64,000 nt of DNA from Hyalella azteca. Its lineage: Eukaryota; Arthropoda; Malacostraca; Amphipoda; Hyalellidae. Each line of letters begins with the position of its first letter. Position 1 is the stretch's first letter. Of this stretch, positions 10,501 to 21,410 are shown in pieces. The notes under the pieces were generated by a model. It was not told the DNA's origin, ran no database searches, and saw only the letters and a list, made by a program, of their open reading frames with translations. The position numbers and the translations under genes were made by a program. The stretch lies in assembly GCF_000764305.2 (NCBI RefSeq), contig NW_025947446.1, positions 372,001-436,000 on the forward strand. Reading direction: 5' to 3'.

Positions 10501-13500
10501 GATGTAAGCAATACAGTGATCTTAATACCTGTATTCATCCATGTAATGTCAAGCTTCATATTTCTACTTTCACAAGGATCCCTTGTGAATCAAGTCACGA
10601 AAAATTCAAGAATCGGCAACAGGCCATGGGCCTATTTCTTCAGTGCCAACACTTCTATTCTATTCTACTTGTGTAGCAGATCAAGCAAGATGGCGGCTAC
10701 ACGAGCGACCACGAGTGGGGCTTCGTGGTGCACTACAACAACCCGTACCAGCCGCAGGCCATCATCGAGACCGGGGACGTGACGGCCACGGGCCTCATGA
10801 TGGACCAGGTGCTCATGATCAACATGTTCCCGCAGCTCCCCGAGGCTTCATATTCCCGCTTCAACGAGATCATCTTCGTCGTCGACCGTTCAGGTTAGAG
10901 CGACAGGCGCTGTCAGGCGTTGGATCGTGAGAAGTTTCTGTTCTTTTTAGTGACCTTGAGAATATTCCCCAGTGTCGTTCGATTATACATTTAAAATAGA
11001 TAATTTTATGCTAGTGTCAGCTTTAATAAGGTTATGTTGGACTAAGCCGATTCTTATTCACCCTTGCCGATTTCGATTAGAATTTCAACCACCAGTAACC
11101 CTACCTCCAAATGGCAGCCGTAATTACGACAATTTCTTACAATCGGCCTCCCCAATTGCTTTTTTCAATAGAACAGCTGTGTGGGACTAAAGTATTTATC
11201 TGCAAAACACTTTCGTACGCTGAATATGGTTTAATTTGAGATTAACACGGGAGCAATGACATGGTGTTGCCAGAGCGTTAGTTTGATGCACATCCAAGAC
11301 GATTTTTACCTCAATTGAAGGATTTCACATAGATCTAAACTGATCACTGTTCTATTTTATGTTTAATAATTTAGTTTATTAACTGCTGACAGGAAGCATG
11401 CATGGCCACAACATGCAGAGCGCCCGCGCCGTGCTGCTGCTCTTCCTCAAGAGTCTCCCGCCGGGCTGTCGCTTCAATATCGTCTCCTTCGGATCAACGC
11501 ATTCCTTCCTCTTCAAGGAGTGCGTCGCTACTACCATTTCTGTTATACAATCAGAAAAATGAACCGGGCATATTGTCTAAATACTTGTACACTTTTTGTA
11601 CGTGGTACTGATACGCCCTTTTGTAGTGCCAAACTGGGTCGGGATGACGCAAGGCCATCGCTATTTGAACGAAGTCCCACTCATATCTCTATGTGTAATA
11701 TTAAAATCATTAACCGGGTATAATATCATGTTAGATTCTGAGTTTTTATTTCATTGAAAGTTTAATTATATATTTATATACGGATGCATTAGGCTTCATG
11801 TGCATTATTTTTTGTAATGAGCGCAGAGGAAGCCGCACGTACTCGGAGGCGACGCTAGCGATGGCGTGTGAGCTGCACGCCTCCATGAAGGCCAACATGG
11901 GCGGCACGGAGGTGCTGGCGCCCCTGAAGGCGATCTACAGCCAGCCGGTGGACCCTTCGTTCTCTAGACACGTACAGTACCTAGCCATTCTGTTGTCCCT
12001 GTGATCTCCAGAAAGGCACACTATCCAGTTGACGATTTCTCACGGCGGTGCGTATAATTTGAGCTCCAGTTACGGGCTTTTCTCGGTAGATATTCCTGAA
12101 ATTATTCCTACCTCACCCATTGACCCCCACTCCACACCTGACCCCTGCAGGTGTTGCTGCTTACCGACGGTGACGTGTGGAACACCGACGAGGTGACGGA
12201 GCTTGCCGCTCGCCACGCGTCGTCCACGCGCGTCTTCACCGTCGGCATCGGCGAGGGCGCCTCGACGGCGCTCGTCAAGGGCCTCGCCAGGGCAGGACGA
12301 GGGCGCGCTGAGCTCGTCACTGCGACGGACCGCATGCAGACTAAGGTTCATTGCCATCACCTCAAATTCGTCTCATTTAAAGTTGCAAATAAAATGGGCT
12401 TAGTGATCATTCACGGATTTTCGTTACACTTTCATCATGAAATTATGCTTGATAAGTACATTTATTGATTGTCATTGGTAAACTGATATGAAATTGACGG
12501 ACACTCGTGCGTGCCGAAATGTCTCTTATAATCATAACTTGTTTGTGCTCTATTAATCTATAGCAATTGGCCATGCTTGATAGAAGTTCTTAGATTTTCA
12601 TCACCAAAAACGTCTCCATTTCAAAACCAATTCTAGTTCAGGTTATTTCTGTTCTGTGGTAATTTTCCACGTGGCGTTTGCGGGTGCAGGTGATGGGTCT
12701 GGTGGCCAGCATGCTGCAGGCGAGCGTGCGGGGCGTGACCGTCTCCTGCGAGTTCGATGCGCCCTCGAGGCTCTCACTTGTGCCCTCTGAACCGCCCGTC
12801 ATCTTCGGCGGTCAGCACCTCGTCACCTACGCTAGGATGCCTCCTGGTGCCCAGGTCAGAGGATGGGAGAGGAGCGTCAGACTTTTGTCTTAATCTGGCT
12901 TTGATATTTTGGATTTATTGCTGAGGAGCTTCATTTAGAATTTTAGATGCATTGCCGAGGAGCTTATTCTGGATTTATTGATGAGCTCATATTGGATTTA
13001 TTGCCGAGGATATTATTTTTTGCTGAGGAGCTTCATTTGGAAGTGTTGGTAACGCACCGCTGAGTGGCACTGCAGCATGAGGGCGAATAATGTGGCTTGT
13101 GCTAATGATAGTGACGTGCGCAGCTGAAGAGCATCACGCTGAAGGGGACGGTGGACGGTGACGAGTGGCAGTGCAGCGTGACGGAACGCCAGATGGTCAC
13201 TGTGCACGACGAACGTCTCACCCTTCATCGTCTCGCCGCCCGCGCTTCAATCCTGGACCTGTGCCTGAAGAACAAGGGTGAGAGATGAAGCTTAGGCATG
13301 CCTAGTGCCTGCACTTCTTTTTATCTCATTTTCTCATTTATGAAAAAAATGCACTATTGTGCTCGCCATGTCCGTCTGTCCGTCCGTGACTACACGTTTT
13401 CGTCGATGAGAAAATGCGCTCTCTGTCACTCACTGCAGTGAGTACTGAGTTATATTTTTTGTTTATTGCTACTGTATGCATCTCCCGTTTCTGGCTTCTT

Positions 13501-15629
13501 GTTGTCTACGTTTTGTTATTAAGGAATCTTGAATGTGAAAGGAACTTCCTCATGGCTTGGCACTACTGGGCCGAATTTTTTGGCCTCGCTTTCTTTTCAA
13601 GTGATTACGCTACGTATCGGATAACTTACAATGTAGAGTGATACCTCATCATTGAACCATACGGTGATACGGAGTATATTAATACCTCGCATTCGAACCA
13701 TTTCATCTTGCCATTATTATTATTATTGGCTTGTCATGTCCAAGTCCATGGTCGATGTCGATAAAATCTCGTCAAGCTGCCATCCGTTACGCTTGCAGTC
13801 ACTATCTCGTTGTCCTAATATTTGCTAATCGGATTTACGCGAATCTCTCCGCTTTTGATTTTTGTAAGATACTTTGTGCTCTAACGAAATTAGTTGGTGT
13901 TATAGCGATAAGCGTTATTTCTCTGATTGGATGTCAATTGCATAAAATTTTTCTGTGAAAGAAGTTTTTTAGCCAGCTTACGACGAGTATTTGATATCTT
14001 TACCTTGCAGATATTGTTCGACTTAGCATTGCCTCTGGTGTTCTATCTCGCTTCACTGACCTCGTTGCCATGGATCTAGACGTTAAGAGACGTTCATAAT
14101 TCGGAACTCATTCAAATATTTATTAGAGTCGTTCTGTTGTTGAATTACACAACACAAAATAATGAAAATATTCGTTTATTGCTTTGTATCTTCGTCGCTT
14201 CCTAGTTCACATACTGCAACTCGATCGCTGTCTTATAGGACATCATCGCTCTTGGATACCAGGCAGAAGCTCAACAATAATTTTTTTGGTCATCGTCGCT
14301 CGCTGACAATCAGTCAGGAGCCTATTAACCAATTTTCTGGCTCGTCGTCGTTCTTTGGTAACCTGTCAGGAACTGCACTAAAATTGGGAAAAATGTACGA
14401 GAATCATGATACCGAAAATTTCATTCAACCATCAATTGAAGTGTTCGGATAGGCACTTTTGACTCAGACTCCTCTAGTTCCTGGTATCTTCCACTTAAGC
14501 GCAACTTCGTCTATTGACAAAAAACCATCTGGAATTTCATATGAGGATTAAAATCAAATTTAAATTGTAGAACGACATAAATGTTACAAGTAAATTTAAA
14601 TTAGATTTTCAAATATTTTCATGTGCACTAAATATTAGGGATATTTCTTTCTGTTTTTGAATAGATTTTTTCACTTTTCAATTCAGCAGACGCACGTAAG
14701 ACTGTGGTAGAGCTGAGCTGCGCCTCAGGAGTTCTCTCTCGCCACACGGCCTTCGTGGCTGTGGACCAGCAGGTCGGCGAGACCGACGAGCAGCGAGCCG
14801 CGCATCCGAAGGAAGCGCAGCCCTGCGGCGGTATGCACGGCGAGGGCTACATGAAAGCGCGTCTCGTCGCCTGTGTACCAGTACGGTTTCCAATGGTTGG
14901 AGGAGGGCCGCCCCGGTCATCGTCACCAAGTCGCTTTGAATCACAGCGGGCAATTGAAATGGAGATGTGTGAAAAAGTGCTGGTTGATGATGCAACGAAC
15001 GAAGTAGACAAATTTTGTCCCTCTGGAACGCCGAAGGAGAACATATATTGTCAAATAATTGCTCAACAAAAGTTTGATGGGTCCTGGCTGGCCGATGACA
15101 TTGCGTCTATTCTCCAGACTGCTGCAGGAGATCTGCTGCAAGGTGACGCTCAAGTGAGTCTTTTTTACGAGGAATGATGCAAGTGTTACCCCCCGTTATC
15201 CGGAAGTGAAATAGATCTAGCGGAATCCAGGAAGTCTTTTTCGAGGCTAGGTTCTGCTCTCAATTTTAACTTCGTCATGAGTAGTCATGGCTTGTGCCAT
15301 TTTAATTCAAATTTAGTCATAAAATCGGCGATATCTGTTATTTCTTCATAAATTATTGGCAAGTAAATTCCTCGATTCTGATTCCATTTTCGAAATCGAA
15401 GGTCACATTTTTTTTTTTTCAGCCGGCCAACCTAATGACGGCGCTGGTGGTCGTGCTGCTGCAGGAGTATTTCAGCGACCGAGCTGCTGAGTGGGGCTTG
15501 CTGGTCATCAAAGCCAAGAACTTCCTGAAGCAGAGCCCTGCTGTGGACATCAACGAGCTCCTGAAGGCTGCCAAGCACCGGCTTGATGCTCTGCGCTCCA
15601 AGTATCCACACCACGTCGCCTTCGTGTAG
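4502..15629 (+). CDS. von Willebrand factor A domain-containing protein 5A-like, 14 exons, complete
   Basis: Exons: 4502-4550, 5157-5278, 5644-5745, 5992-6103, 7100-7243, 8705-8856, 10680-10893, 11393-11519, 11827-11971, 12151-12345, 12690-12854, 13124-13277, 14687-15153, 15423-15629. All junctions are GT-AG with matching phase, giving 784 residues; human VWA5A is about 786. The N-terminal VIT domain spans roughly residues 10-135. The VWA domain begins near residue 290, with the MIDAS motif DRSGS at 296-300, LLLTDGD near 391-397 and GIGEG at 421-425. The C-terminal region also follows VWA5A (for example DGSWLADDIASIL). The family is intracellular and lacks a signal peptide, as here; its biochemical role is poorly defined. 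Exon 7 could start at 10677, adding one Gln. Exonic GC is well above that of the introns. Residual uncertainty is in exons 1 and 6, whose starts rest on phase and position. Confidence 0.9.
5078..5133 (+). repeat. Duplicated pyrimidine-rich block before VWA5A-like exon 2
   Basis: TTTTCATTTCCTGCTTGAT occurs twice, about 37 bp apart. The second copy ends about 23 bp before the acceptor AG at 5155-5156, so the duplication supplies the pyrimidine tract of exon 2. Confidence 0.6.
6964..7091 (+). repeat. 37-bp minisatellite abutting VWA5A-like exon 5
   Basis: About three and a half units built around ACGTTGAGGACGTTTG and GTTGTGCTGAGAGC. The last partial unit stops about 8 bp before the acceptor AG at 7098-7099. 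The open frames crossing it are repeat artefacts. Confidence 0.85.
7252..8159. other. Intron 5 of the VWA5A-like gene, unique part
   Basis: AT-rich intronic sequence without recognisable coding or RNA features. It leads into the large tandem array that fills the end of this intron. Confidence 0.5.
8160..8695 (+). repeat. About 145-bp tandem array abutting VWA5A-like exon 6
   Basis: Units of about 145 bp (ACGGTTTAACC starts at 8364 and 8509) are themselves built from shorter related blocks such as GACCGTCCCTCTTGATGG and ATTAACTATCCTCCTAACC. Earlier units from 8160 are more diverged. The last unit ends about 9 bp before the exon, and its CTAAC (8685-8689) sits at a good branch-point distance. 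Overlapping open frames on both strands are shadows of the repeat. Confidence 0.85.
8892..9258 (+). repeat. 20-bp minisatellite in VWA5A-like intron 6
   Basis: Repeated AGACTTCATAATCATCCCT-type units begin about 35 bp after the exon 6 donor. The array is interrupted at 9021-9167 by a piece of CR1-like retrotransposon and resumes on its far side. Confidence 0.85.
9021..9167 (-). mobile_element. Internal fragment of a CR1-like retrotransposon
   Basis: The minus-strand frame encodes VPEGLLEFETRTNTRGHGYK and FFSLRITDMWNSLP, closely matching the C-terminal part of the reverse transcriptase at 48.6-48.9 kb. It lacks both the 3' UTR and the tail of the element and sits inside the 20-bp minisatellite. 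Confidence 0.85.
9259..10054. other. Intron 6 of the VWA5A-like gene, middle part
   Basis: AT-rich intronic sequence. I see no coding or RNA feature in it. Confidence 0.5.
10055..10140 (+). repeat. 18-bp purine-rich minisatellite
   Basis: Four to five units of the type GGATAGGAAGTAAAAATA. The minus-strand translation is a repetitive LPILFL string and is not a protein. Confidence 0.85.
10576..10667 (+). mobile_element. CR1-like retrotransposon 3' terminus before VWA5A-like exon 7
   Basis: This 92-bp piece is nearly identical to 61588-61672 and to the reverse complement of about 48411-48500. It begins at GGATCCCTTGTGAATC and ends in the family tail ACTTCTATTCTATTCTA. The tail lies about 10 bp before the exon 7 acceptor and serves as its pyrimidine tract. 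Confidence 0.85.
12903..13040 (+). repeat. Degenerate tandem repeat in VWA5A-like intron 11
   Basis: Four to five imperfect units of the kind GGATTTATTGCCGAGGAGCTT lie between exons 11 and 12. They are diverged, with small gaps between units. Confidence 0.65.
14186..14380 (+). repeat. Degenerate repeat of about 60 bp in VWA5A-like intron 12
   Basis: Blocks beginning CATCGTCGCT or CTCGTCGTCG and followed by an AACCTGTCAGGA-like segment recur three to four times. The 96-residue open frame over it shows no family resemblance and is probably a by-product. Confidence 0.35.
14684..14689 (+). promoter_or_regulatory. NAGNAG tandem 3' splice site (VWA5A-like exon 13)
   Basis: CAGCAG at the acceptor allows splicing before 14687 or before 14690. 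Both keep the frame, giving Ala-Asp-Ala or Asp-Ala after the lysine of exon 12. Confidence 0.6.
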
Positions 15630-16894
15630 ACATCGCGACGCTGGCCTCAGCTGGTGTCCAATAGTGGATCGAATTCCTGTCATATTTAATGTTTATTCAG
15701 GCTTGCTAGCGCTAAGGCCAGTCGCGGAATGAGTGCACGGGAACCCAAAAAATATAAATATTGCTCTTAATGTCCAGTTGCACCCAAAACCGTGTTTATT
15801 GTTAGCAGAAGATTCGCTTCAAAAGAAAAATTACCAAACCTTCAATTCTCAGTAAAATATTCAATCGATCCCTCATTTTTTGGAGCAAAATATATAGTCT
15901 ATCCATCGATAGAATAGATGATAAGAAAAGACCAGAATAAATAATTGCTTACATAATTTCTTAATTACCATAAAAATCATTGTTTATTACCATAAATCAT
16001 TGTTTTTACACCTTCGAATTTCTGACCCGTTGGAAACAAGACCAGTCAGCTTTTGCCTTAATTGGTGCGGACAAAAGCAGCTCGTTCAATAATCTGTGTT
16101 TGATTAAATTTCGTATAATATGCAAATAAGCTCATTTCACGCTCATTTTATTGGCTAATAAAAGCATACACCAGCGCTATTCACCCAATCAGAAAAAGTT
16201 GATGCAGAAAATATAATGTTGTACTGTCCTTAAACAGGTGTCACTTTAGGTTTCCTTTCAATTTATGGTATGTTACTCATCTTTTCGAAATGCTGTGCCT
16301 ACAGTTAGGTAGTGCGGTAGTCTTGGTTTTTATGATGAGTTTAATTTATAGTTCGTCGTCAGTGATATGGTGGATTACTTTTTTTTTGTCTGCGCTATGA
16401 AACCTAACCTGTGATCGTTTTTTTTAATGTTCCCATTTTCTTAGGCTTAGTTCTCTCTTGTGCAAAACTCGTGCACTCAGGGAGTTGGTCCGATTACTTC
16501 ATTGCAGTCAAATAGATTTGATGTTATGTTTGTTGGTAATTTTCTACGCTGTATTCAGTTCTAATGACGTTTAGATTCTTATCTTTAATAAGCATGAGCA
16601 TTCGATGTCGCAATTGGGCACGATTATTATCACCACTTTCACTTTTAATGCTCTAGCGGAATGCTATATTTTGGGGGCTGCAGCGGATTTTTTTTGCTGA
16701 AGATTCGGCTTCGAGAGGAAAATATCTCGACACTTTCGTCAATAGAAATATGGAATTTTTTTGATCGTTGTGAGAATTTTTGTACCCGTTCAATGAACGT
16801 TTTTTTTCCTACAACCTTCAACTACCAAAGCATTGCTGTTTCTTACGGAAATAATGTTTCATCACGAGTGGGGCTTAATTTAATACCTCATCAG
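15630..16894. other. 3' UTR and downstream of the VWA5A-like gene
   Basis: AT-rich region after the stop codon. An AATAAA at 15936-15941, 307 bases past the stop, is the best candidate polyadenylation signal. No other feature is recognised up to the candidate exon at 16895. Confidence 0.4.
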
Positions 16895-17008
16895 CTGAAA
16901 CGGCCTAACTGGAACAAGTGGAGTGCGGCAGCAGACGACTGGCCGCAGCCGTCGCCGTATGCCGAACTGCTTGCGCTAGACATGCGTGGGCAACTAAAAA
17001 AAACTATG
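16895..17008 (+). CDS. Candidate orphan exon, unknown product
   Basis: A GC-richer island in AT-rich surroundings is bounded by TACCTCATCAG| and CTATG|GTGAAT and is open for 38 codons in phase 0. It encodes LKRPNWNKWSAAADDWPQPS and YAELLALDMRGQLKKTM. The tryptophan-rich composition and sharp GC step are exon-like. I recognise no family. Partner exons are uncertain; 17899-17991 is phase-compatible. Confidence 0.3.
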
Positions 17009-17898
17009 GTGAATTTGTTCATTGTTAGGACTTAGGTCTGCCTTTAAATGCTGCATCATGACGATTGAATTACAACTGCATTATTAACGTTATTAATAGA
17101 TGGCATAACTGGAAAAATTTGCTAACGTTTCACGCGCCTGCGTCATATCCTTGTGATTTTTAGTTTCATGCAGAGGAATGTACGTTTTTACTCGTGTACA
17201 TCCTGTTCGTTGTTTAATTGAAAGGATTGAATGATACTGTTCTTGTTTTATAACGCTAAACCTTAATATCCGTTTCTTGCCACATTAAAAAATGTTTGAT
17301 AATCTACACAGGCGTGTTGGGTAGCTCGCTTCCGAATTTAAAAAGGCTGTTAACAAATGCCCTCATAAATAATAACACTTAATTACTGTTAACCGTGAAC
17401 GGGCTTCTGACCGTGCAGTAGCCTGGCTATTATTATCAGTATTAATGATAGCGAGCAGCAAACGCTGAGAAATATCGTTGGTCAAAGGAGTTCATCATTC
17501 ACCAGTGATCGTTGAGAAGGCTTTTAGTATTCCTCTTTTTGTTACTTGAGGTTTTATTATATAAGATTTATTAAAGGAAACGAAATAATTGTCAACTTTT
17601 ACATTACAGACTTGAGCACATTTTGCGCGCTTGTATATTTTTTACTGTTCGGTAAAAATTCCTCTTGTTCATCAATGCCCAGTTTGTCATGCCTGTATTG
17701 ACAGAGATTTTTTTTTAAACATGTACCATATCACCTATTTTGATGGATACTTATTTGATGAATACATTTTTCTTGCACCACTGCTTTTATTAAGCGCCTC
17801 ACACCAATAGCCGGAAAGTTGTTTGTACATCAAATTTTCATTTATTCCTGCATAGTTTTTCTGTGAGTGAAAGTAGATTTCCAAGTTTGCTCTGGCAG

Positions 17899-17991
17899 TT
17901 CACCGACGTCAGCGTCAAAGAACTGAAGATCAAGCAACTTCGGGAACAATTAAATTTATTACGAGTTCAAATGTTCGCCATTTTTGGATTT
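17899..17991 (+). CDS. Candidate orphan exon with a short coiled coil
   Basis: After CTCTGGCAG an open stretch of 31 codons reads FTDVSVKELKIKQLREQLNL and LLRVQMFAIFGF. It includes a heptad-like KELKIKQLREQLNLLR and stops at GTAAGC, a usable donor, with TAA directly behind it. The acceptor pyrimidine tract is poor. It could be one gene with 16895-17008, or chance. Family unknown. Confidence 0.25.
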
Positions 17992-19747
17992 GTAAGCTAA
18001 TGTCACATAATATTTGTTTTTTTCATTGTTTCATTTGTACTGCTGGGTTCTTCAACGATTTATTTCGCCAAAGAATTAGAGTTACTTTTGTTTCTAGGAA
18101 TTCTGCAAGGGTTTTGTTACGGTATTCATATTCATATAGAATAGAAAATCTCCGGACGATTTCTTGAGTGGTTTTTGACAACGCTAGTGTGTTGTTTAAG
18201 CTTAGATATATGGTATATTAAGCTTAGCTCAGAACCTATTACATTTTCTGCAATGTCAAGAGACTTATCCACGAGCTTTTCTAATTTTACGTGTAGAGCT
18301 TCCTTTATTTAATTTTTAGACGTTTCTCATCTTGACATGTCAGTCAATCGGACATTGTTGACAAAGACTCCAGTATGTGCCAACTTAAACACTTAACAAC
18401 GTAGTTTTCAACTACGGCCTTTTACCTTAATTTGCTTGCAGTGTTAACCTCGGGATGAGTCAAATTTTATGCGCACGATCAACAAAACTATTGCCTAATA
18501 CATTTTGAAAAATCTCTTTAATGAAAGTTCTTTTTAGTTCACGGTGAATCCAAAGCACCTTCACGTGTCTTGTGTAGAGCTTGGATGTCAGTTGTGACCT
18601 AATGTAATGTTTTCATGTTCGATACATTCTCAAACAAGATTCCCAATGTGCGCTTGAAGAAAATTCAAGTACAGTCAGCAGTTAAATGAAAAAAAAAAAC
18701 TCGATAAAGTTTGTAACGTAAGTAATAAACGGTTTCGGTTTAAAGAGAGACTGAGAAACTGTTTCAGTTTGAAAGTATTCAGTGATTCTAAAACCCTAAC
18801 ATACGAATCACCTGAGCATGGATTCTGCTATCACAATCATACAGGCAATGCCAGGATCGGCTTGCGGTATATCATACAAAGCGAATATTATTTAAACTTC
18901 ATTTTGCAGTTTTTCTTGGTATATTTCTGTCGCATCACTCAATCTGAACTATTGTAGTATTTATTCCAGCCGGTGTTTTTCTACACAGATTTTTCTTACC
19001 GAAATCATCAAAGCGATGTTGTATTATGTAACATTGCATGCCGTTGTATCACCCATGCGCTAGATTAACATATACGTCAGTATTTTCACTTCGTAGAACT
19101 TCAAGTACAAATTTAGACATTTAGGACTGCATATAACCAGTCCATTTCAAAGTAAATGCCCGAGCTGAAAATAAACAAAAAATTAGTGCATTCAAGGCAA
19201 AGTTATCAACGCAATGAATAAGTTTCTCCCCGTAATTGTCTCATGCACTTATGAGACAACTAGTTCAGTTGTCTATGGAGACAACTTATGGAGACAACTT
19301 GTTCAGTTATCCAGCAAAATAAGCATTTACCGAAATTCATTATCATGTTTTCAGTTTTTGCGGACCGACATCGACAATCCGATGTACTGTTTTGCGATTC
19401 GAAACACGACAGTTGAAGAATTTTGTCAACACGCGGGAGGACGGACGATTCGGAGTCGTTGATAGCGAAGTGTCTCCACGGGATTCCGGTTCGAGCTGCG
19501 GTCGACGACGGACGTTGGTAAGAGCTGTGACACTTTGAAAATCGGTGAGTAACCTATCTGAAGGCTCTCTTGAAATAGAAATTTTGATATAATATCTCTT
19601 AGTTTGTTTTGTAGGTCCAATTAACTTAGATTTTAGCTTTCTAAAGTACGGCGCACGGCGCATTTTTTTACCAACGTAGTACGGCGCACCACGCAGGTCG
19701 TTAAAATGACAAAATAAATTCCCGCACACCTGGCACATCTTCCTGAC
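17992..19747. other. AT-rich intergenic stretch
   Basis: Apart from a locally repeated GAGACAACT block near 19255-19300, nothing recognisable. The 142-residue minus-strand frame at 19343-19771 has no family resemblance. Confidence 0.4.
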
Positions 19748-19925
19748 CATGGAACGCGTCCAACGTAACACTCAAAAGAATCCAATCAATGCTTGAACGC
19801 GTCCAACGTCACAGTCAAATGAATCCAATCATTGCTAGAACGTGTGCAACGCCAGTCGTAAGAATCCAATTACCATCAGAACGTGTGCAACGTCACTGCC
19901 ACTGTAATCCAAACAGCGTTAGAAA
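19748..19925 (+). repeat. About 45-55 bp minisatellite
   Basis: Four imperfect units carry AACGCGTCCAACGT or AACGTGTGCAACG followed by GAATCCAAT. Unit length varies because of small indels. Confidence 0.7.
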
Positions 19926-19979
19926 GCTAGAATGGACCGCCCCAAATGCACACATTGTTAACGCACTAATGCTAATTTA

Positions 19980-20212
19980 ATGGCCATACCTCGCCATATG
20001 TGTGAACGCGCTGTAGAAAACTCCCGAAAACGACTCCAACTGTGTGATGCAGCTAACAAACGCCATTTTCCTGATATTGTTTTCAAAACATAAGTATTTT
20101 GAATGGTATGTTATGCTAATGTTGAGGAAAATAAACTTTTTTCTTTATGTATCTCCATTACTCTTTTATTTTGCACCCCAAAACTGTTCAATCAGTTCTG
20201 CCCCACCCTGTA
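19980..20212 (+). mobile_element. Mariner-like transposase C-terminus and right end (remnant)
   Basis: A plus-strand frame reads RKRLQLCDAANKRHFPDIVF and then reaches a stop, resembling the C-terminal RLQ-C-x-HF-D-I-FKT tail of arthropod mariner/IS630-type transposases. About 100 bp further on, the sequence ends in CACCCTGTATA, which fits an inverted-repeat end (CAGGGTG) next to a TA target. The rest of the transposase is absent. The assignment rests on a short motif. Confidence 0.4.
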
Positions 20213-21410
20213 TAAGCTAGCTAACTCATTTAAATTGTATATTGTAATCAATATATAACAAATAGTCAAATAGTTAAAGACTACTTATAGCCTTATAAGA
20301 ATTAGCTAAGCTGCTAGCTACGTACAATGTACTGCACACATGATGCCTCCATACCAAAAACATTCAATTTATTTGAACCTAATACACACTAAAGGCAACA
20401 AGTTTATATACCATGGTGTCATTCATAGTACATTTATGCTAAACCATAAATAACAATACCTCAATATAAATTAAAGATTGCCACTCAATATATTTAAATA
20501 TATGAAAAAATCAAATAAATCAAAAAAATAAAAAAAAATAAAAAAAATCATGATTTTTTTATAAAAAAATCAAGTGATTTAATCACATGATTTAATCATT
20601 TTGATTTAATCATTGCCATCCCTGGTTTGCACTAGCCACATTTGGCTGAAAGAGGCTCCAGGTTGTGCCACCCAGGCTGGACCCTCACCTAGAGTCTGGT
20701 TTCTCGTATGTGGCACAAGGTAGGGCATCCTCTAGTTACTAACTTGGGTAATTTGGCCTAGCTACGGTAATTTAATGGCATCTTCTGTTTAGTATGAACT
20801 AGTCACTAACATCTCCTGATAATATTGAATGATGTTTTATTTTGAAACATGTCCCTTGATCTACCTGCTGCAAAATATTTCCCTGAACATGATATTGACA
20901 TATAACTCCCTATGTAACAACTGAATCCCCCTGCAGACGTGGAGCTACATGGACGGGTCTCCAAAGCTCCAGTAATCATCAAACAAGAAGAAGAAGAAGA
21001 AGAAGAAACACGACAGTTTTCGGATCTAGTTGCACCTCGATTATCGATAAATTTACAGCTTCTTATAATAATAAAGATAAAATGAGGTGCATTTTGCAAT
21101 GCTCAAGAATGCTGAAGCTATCTTGAATTGAAAATTAGGGCATTGGGAAGGCAGGTTCTGAGGTTACGCATTACGATTTGTGCTGCTGTCTGCTGTGCAG
21201 AGTGCAGACAGCGTGATTTATTGAGTTGCATACTGCATGGGTTAAATTTTAGAGTACATTGATACTGATAGCCTTTTTTCATTGAAATGGCAATGTAAAA
21301 CTGAGCATTGTGAGCAACTGGGTGTAAATTGCTTGGTGTTCACTAACTTCACTTAATGATGATTGCGGTGTCATCAGTCATGTCACTCATGTGGTGTTCT
21401 CAGTAAGATG
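20213..21410. other. AT-rich intergenic stretch with low-complexity blocks
   Basis: It contains an A/T-only block around 20510-20600 ending in ATGCCATCCCTG... near 20620, whose reverse complement CAGGGAT resembles a hAT end, and a (GAA)n tract at 20985-21007. A short open frame after CCCCCTGCAG (20939) encodes an acidic tract and could be an exon, but nothing supports it. Confidence 0.35.
20985..21007 (+). repeat. (GAA)n microsatellite
   Basis: Seven to eight perfect AAG/GAA units. Confidence 0.95.

Noticed and set aside
19343..19771. 142-codon minus-strand frame
   Set aside because: No recognisable motif; it overlaps repeat-like and mariner-adjacent sequence and has no splice context.
20540..20622. 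Possible hAT end (CAGGGAT on the minus strand)
   Set aside because: No partner terminus or target duplication found, and the adjacent sequence is pure A/T low complexity.
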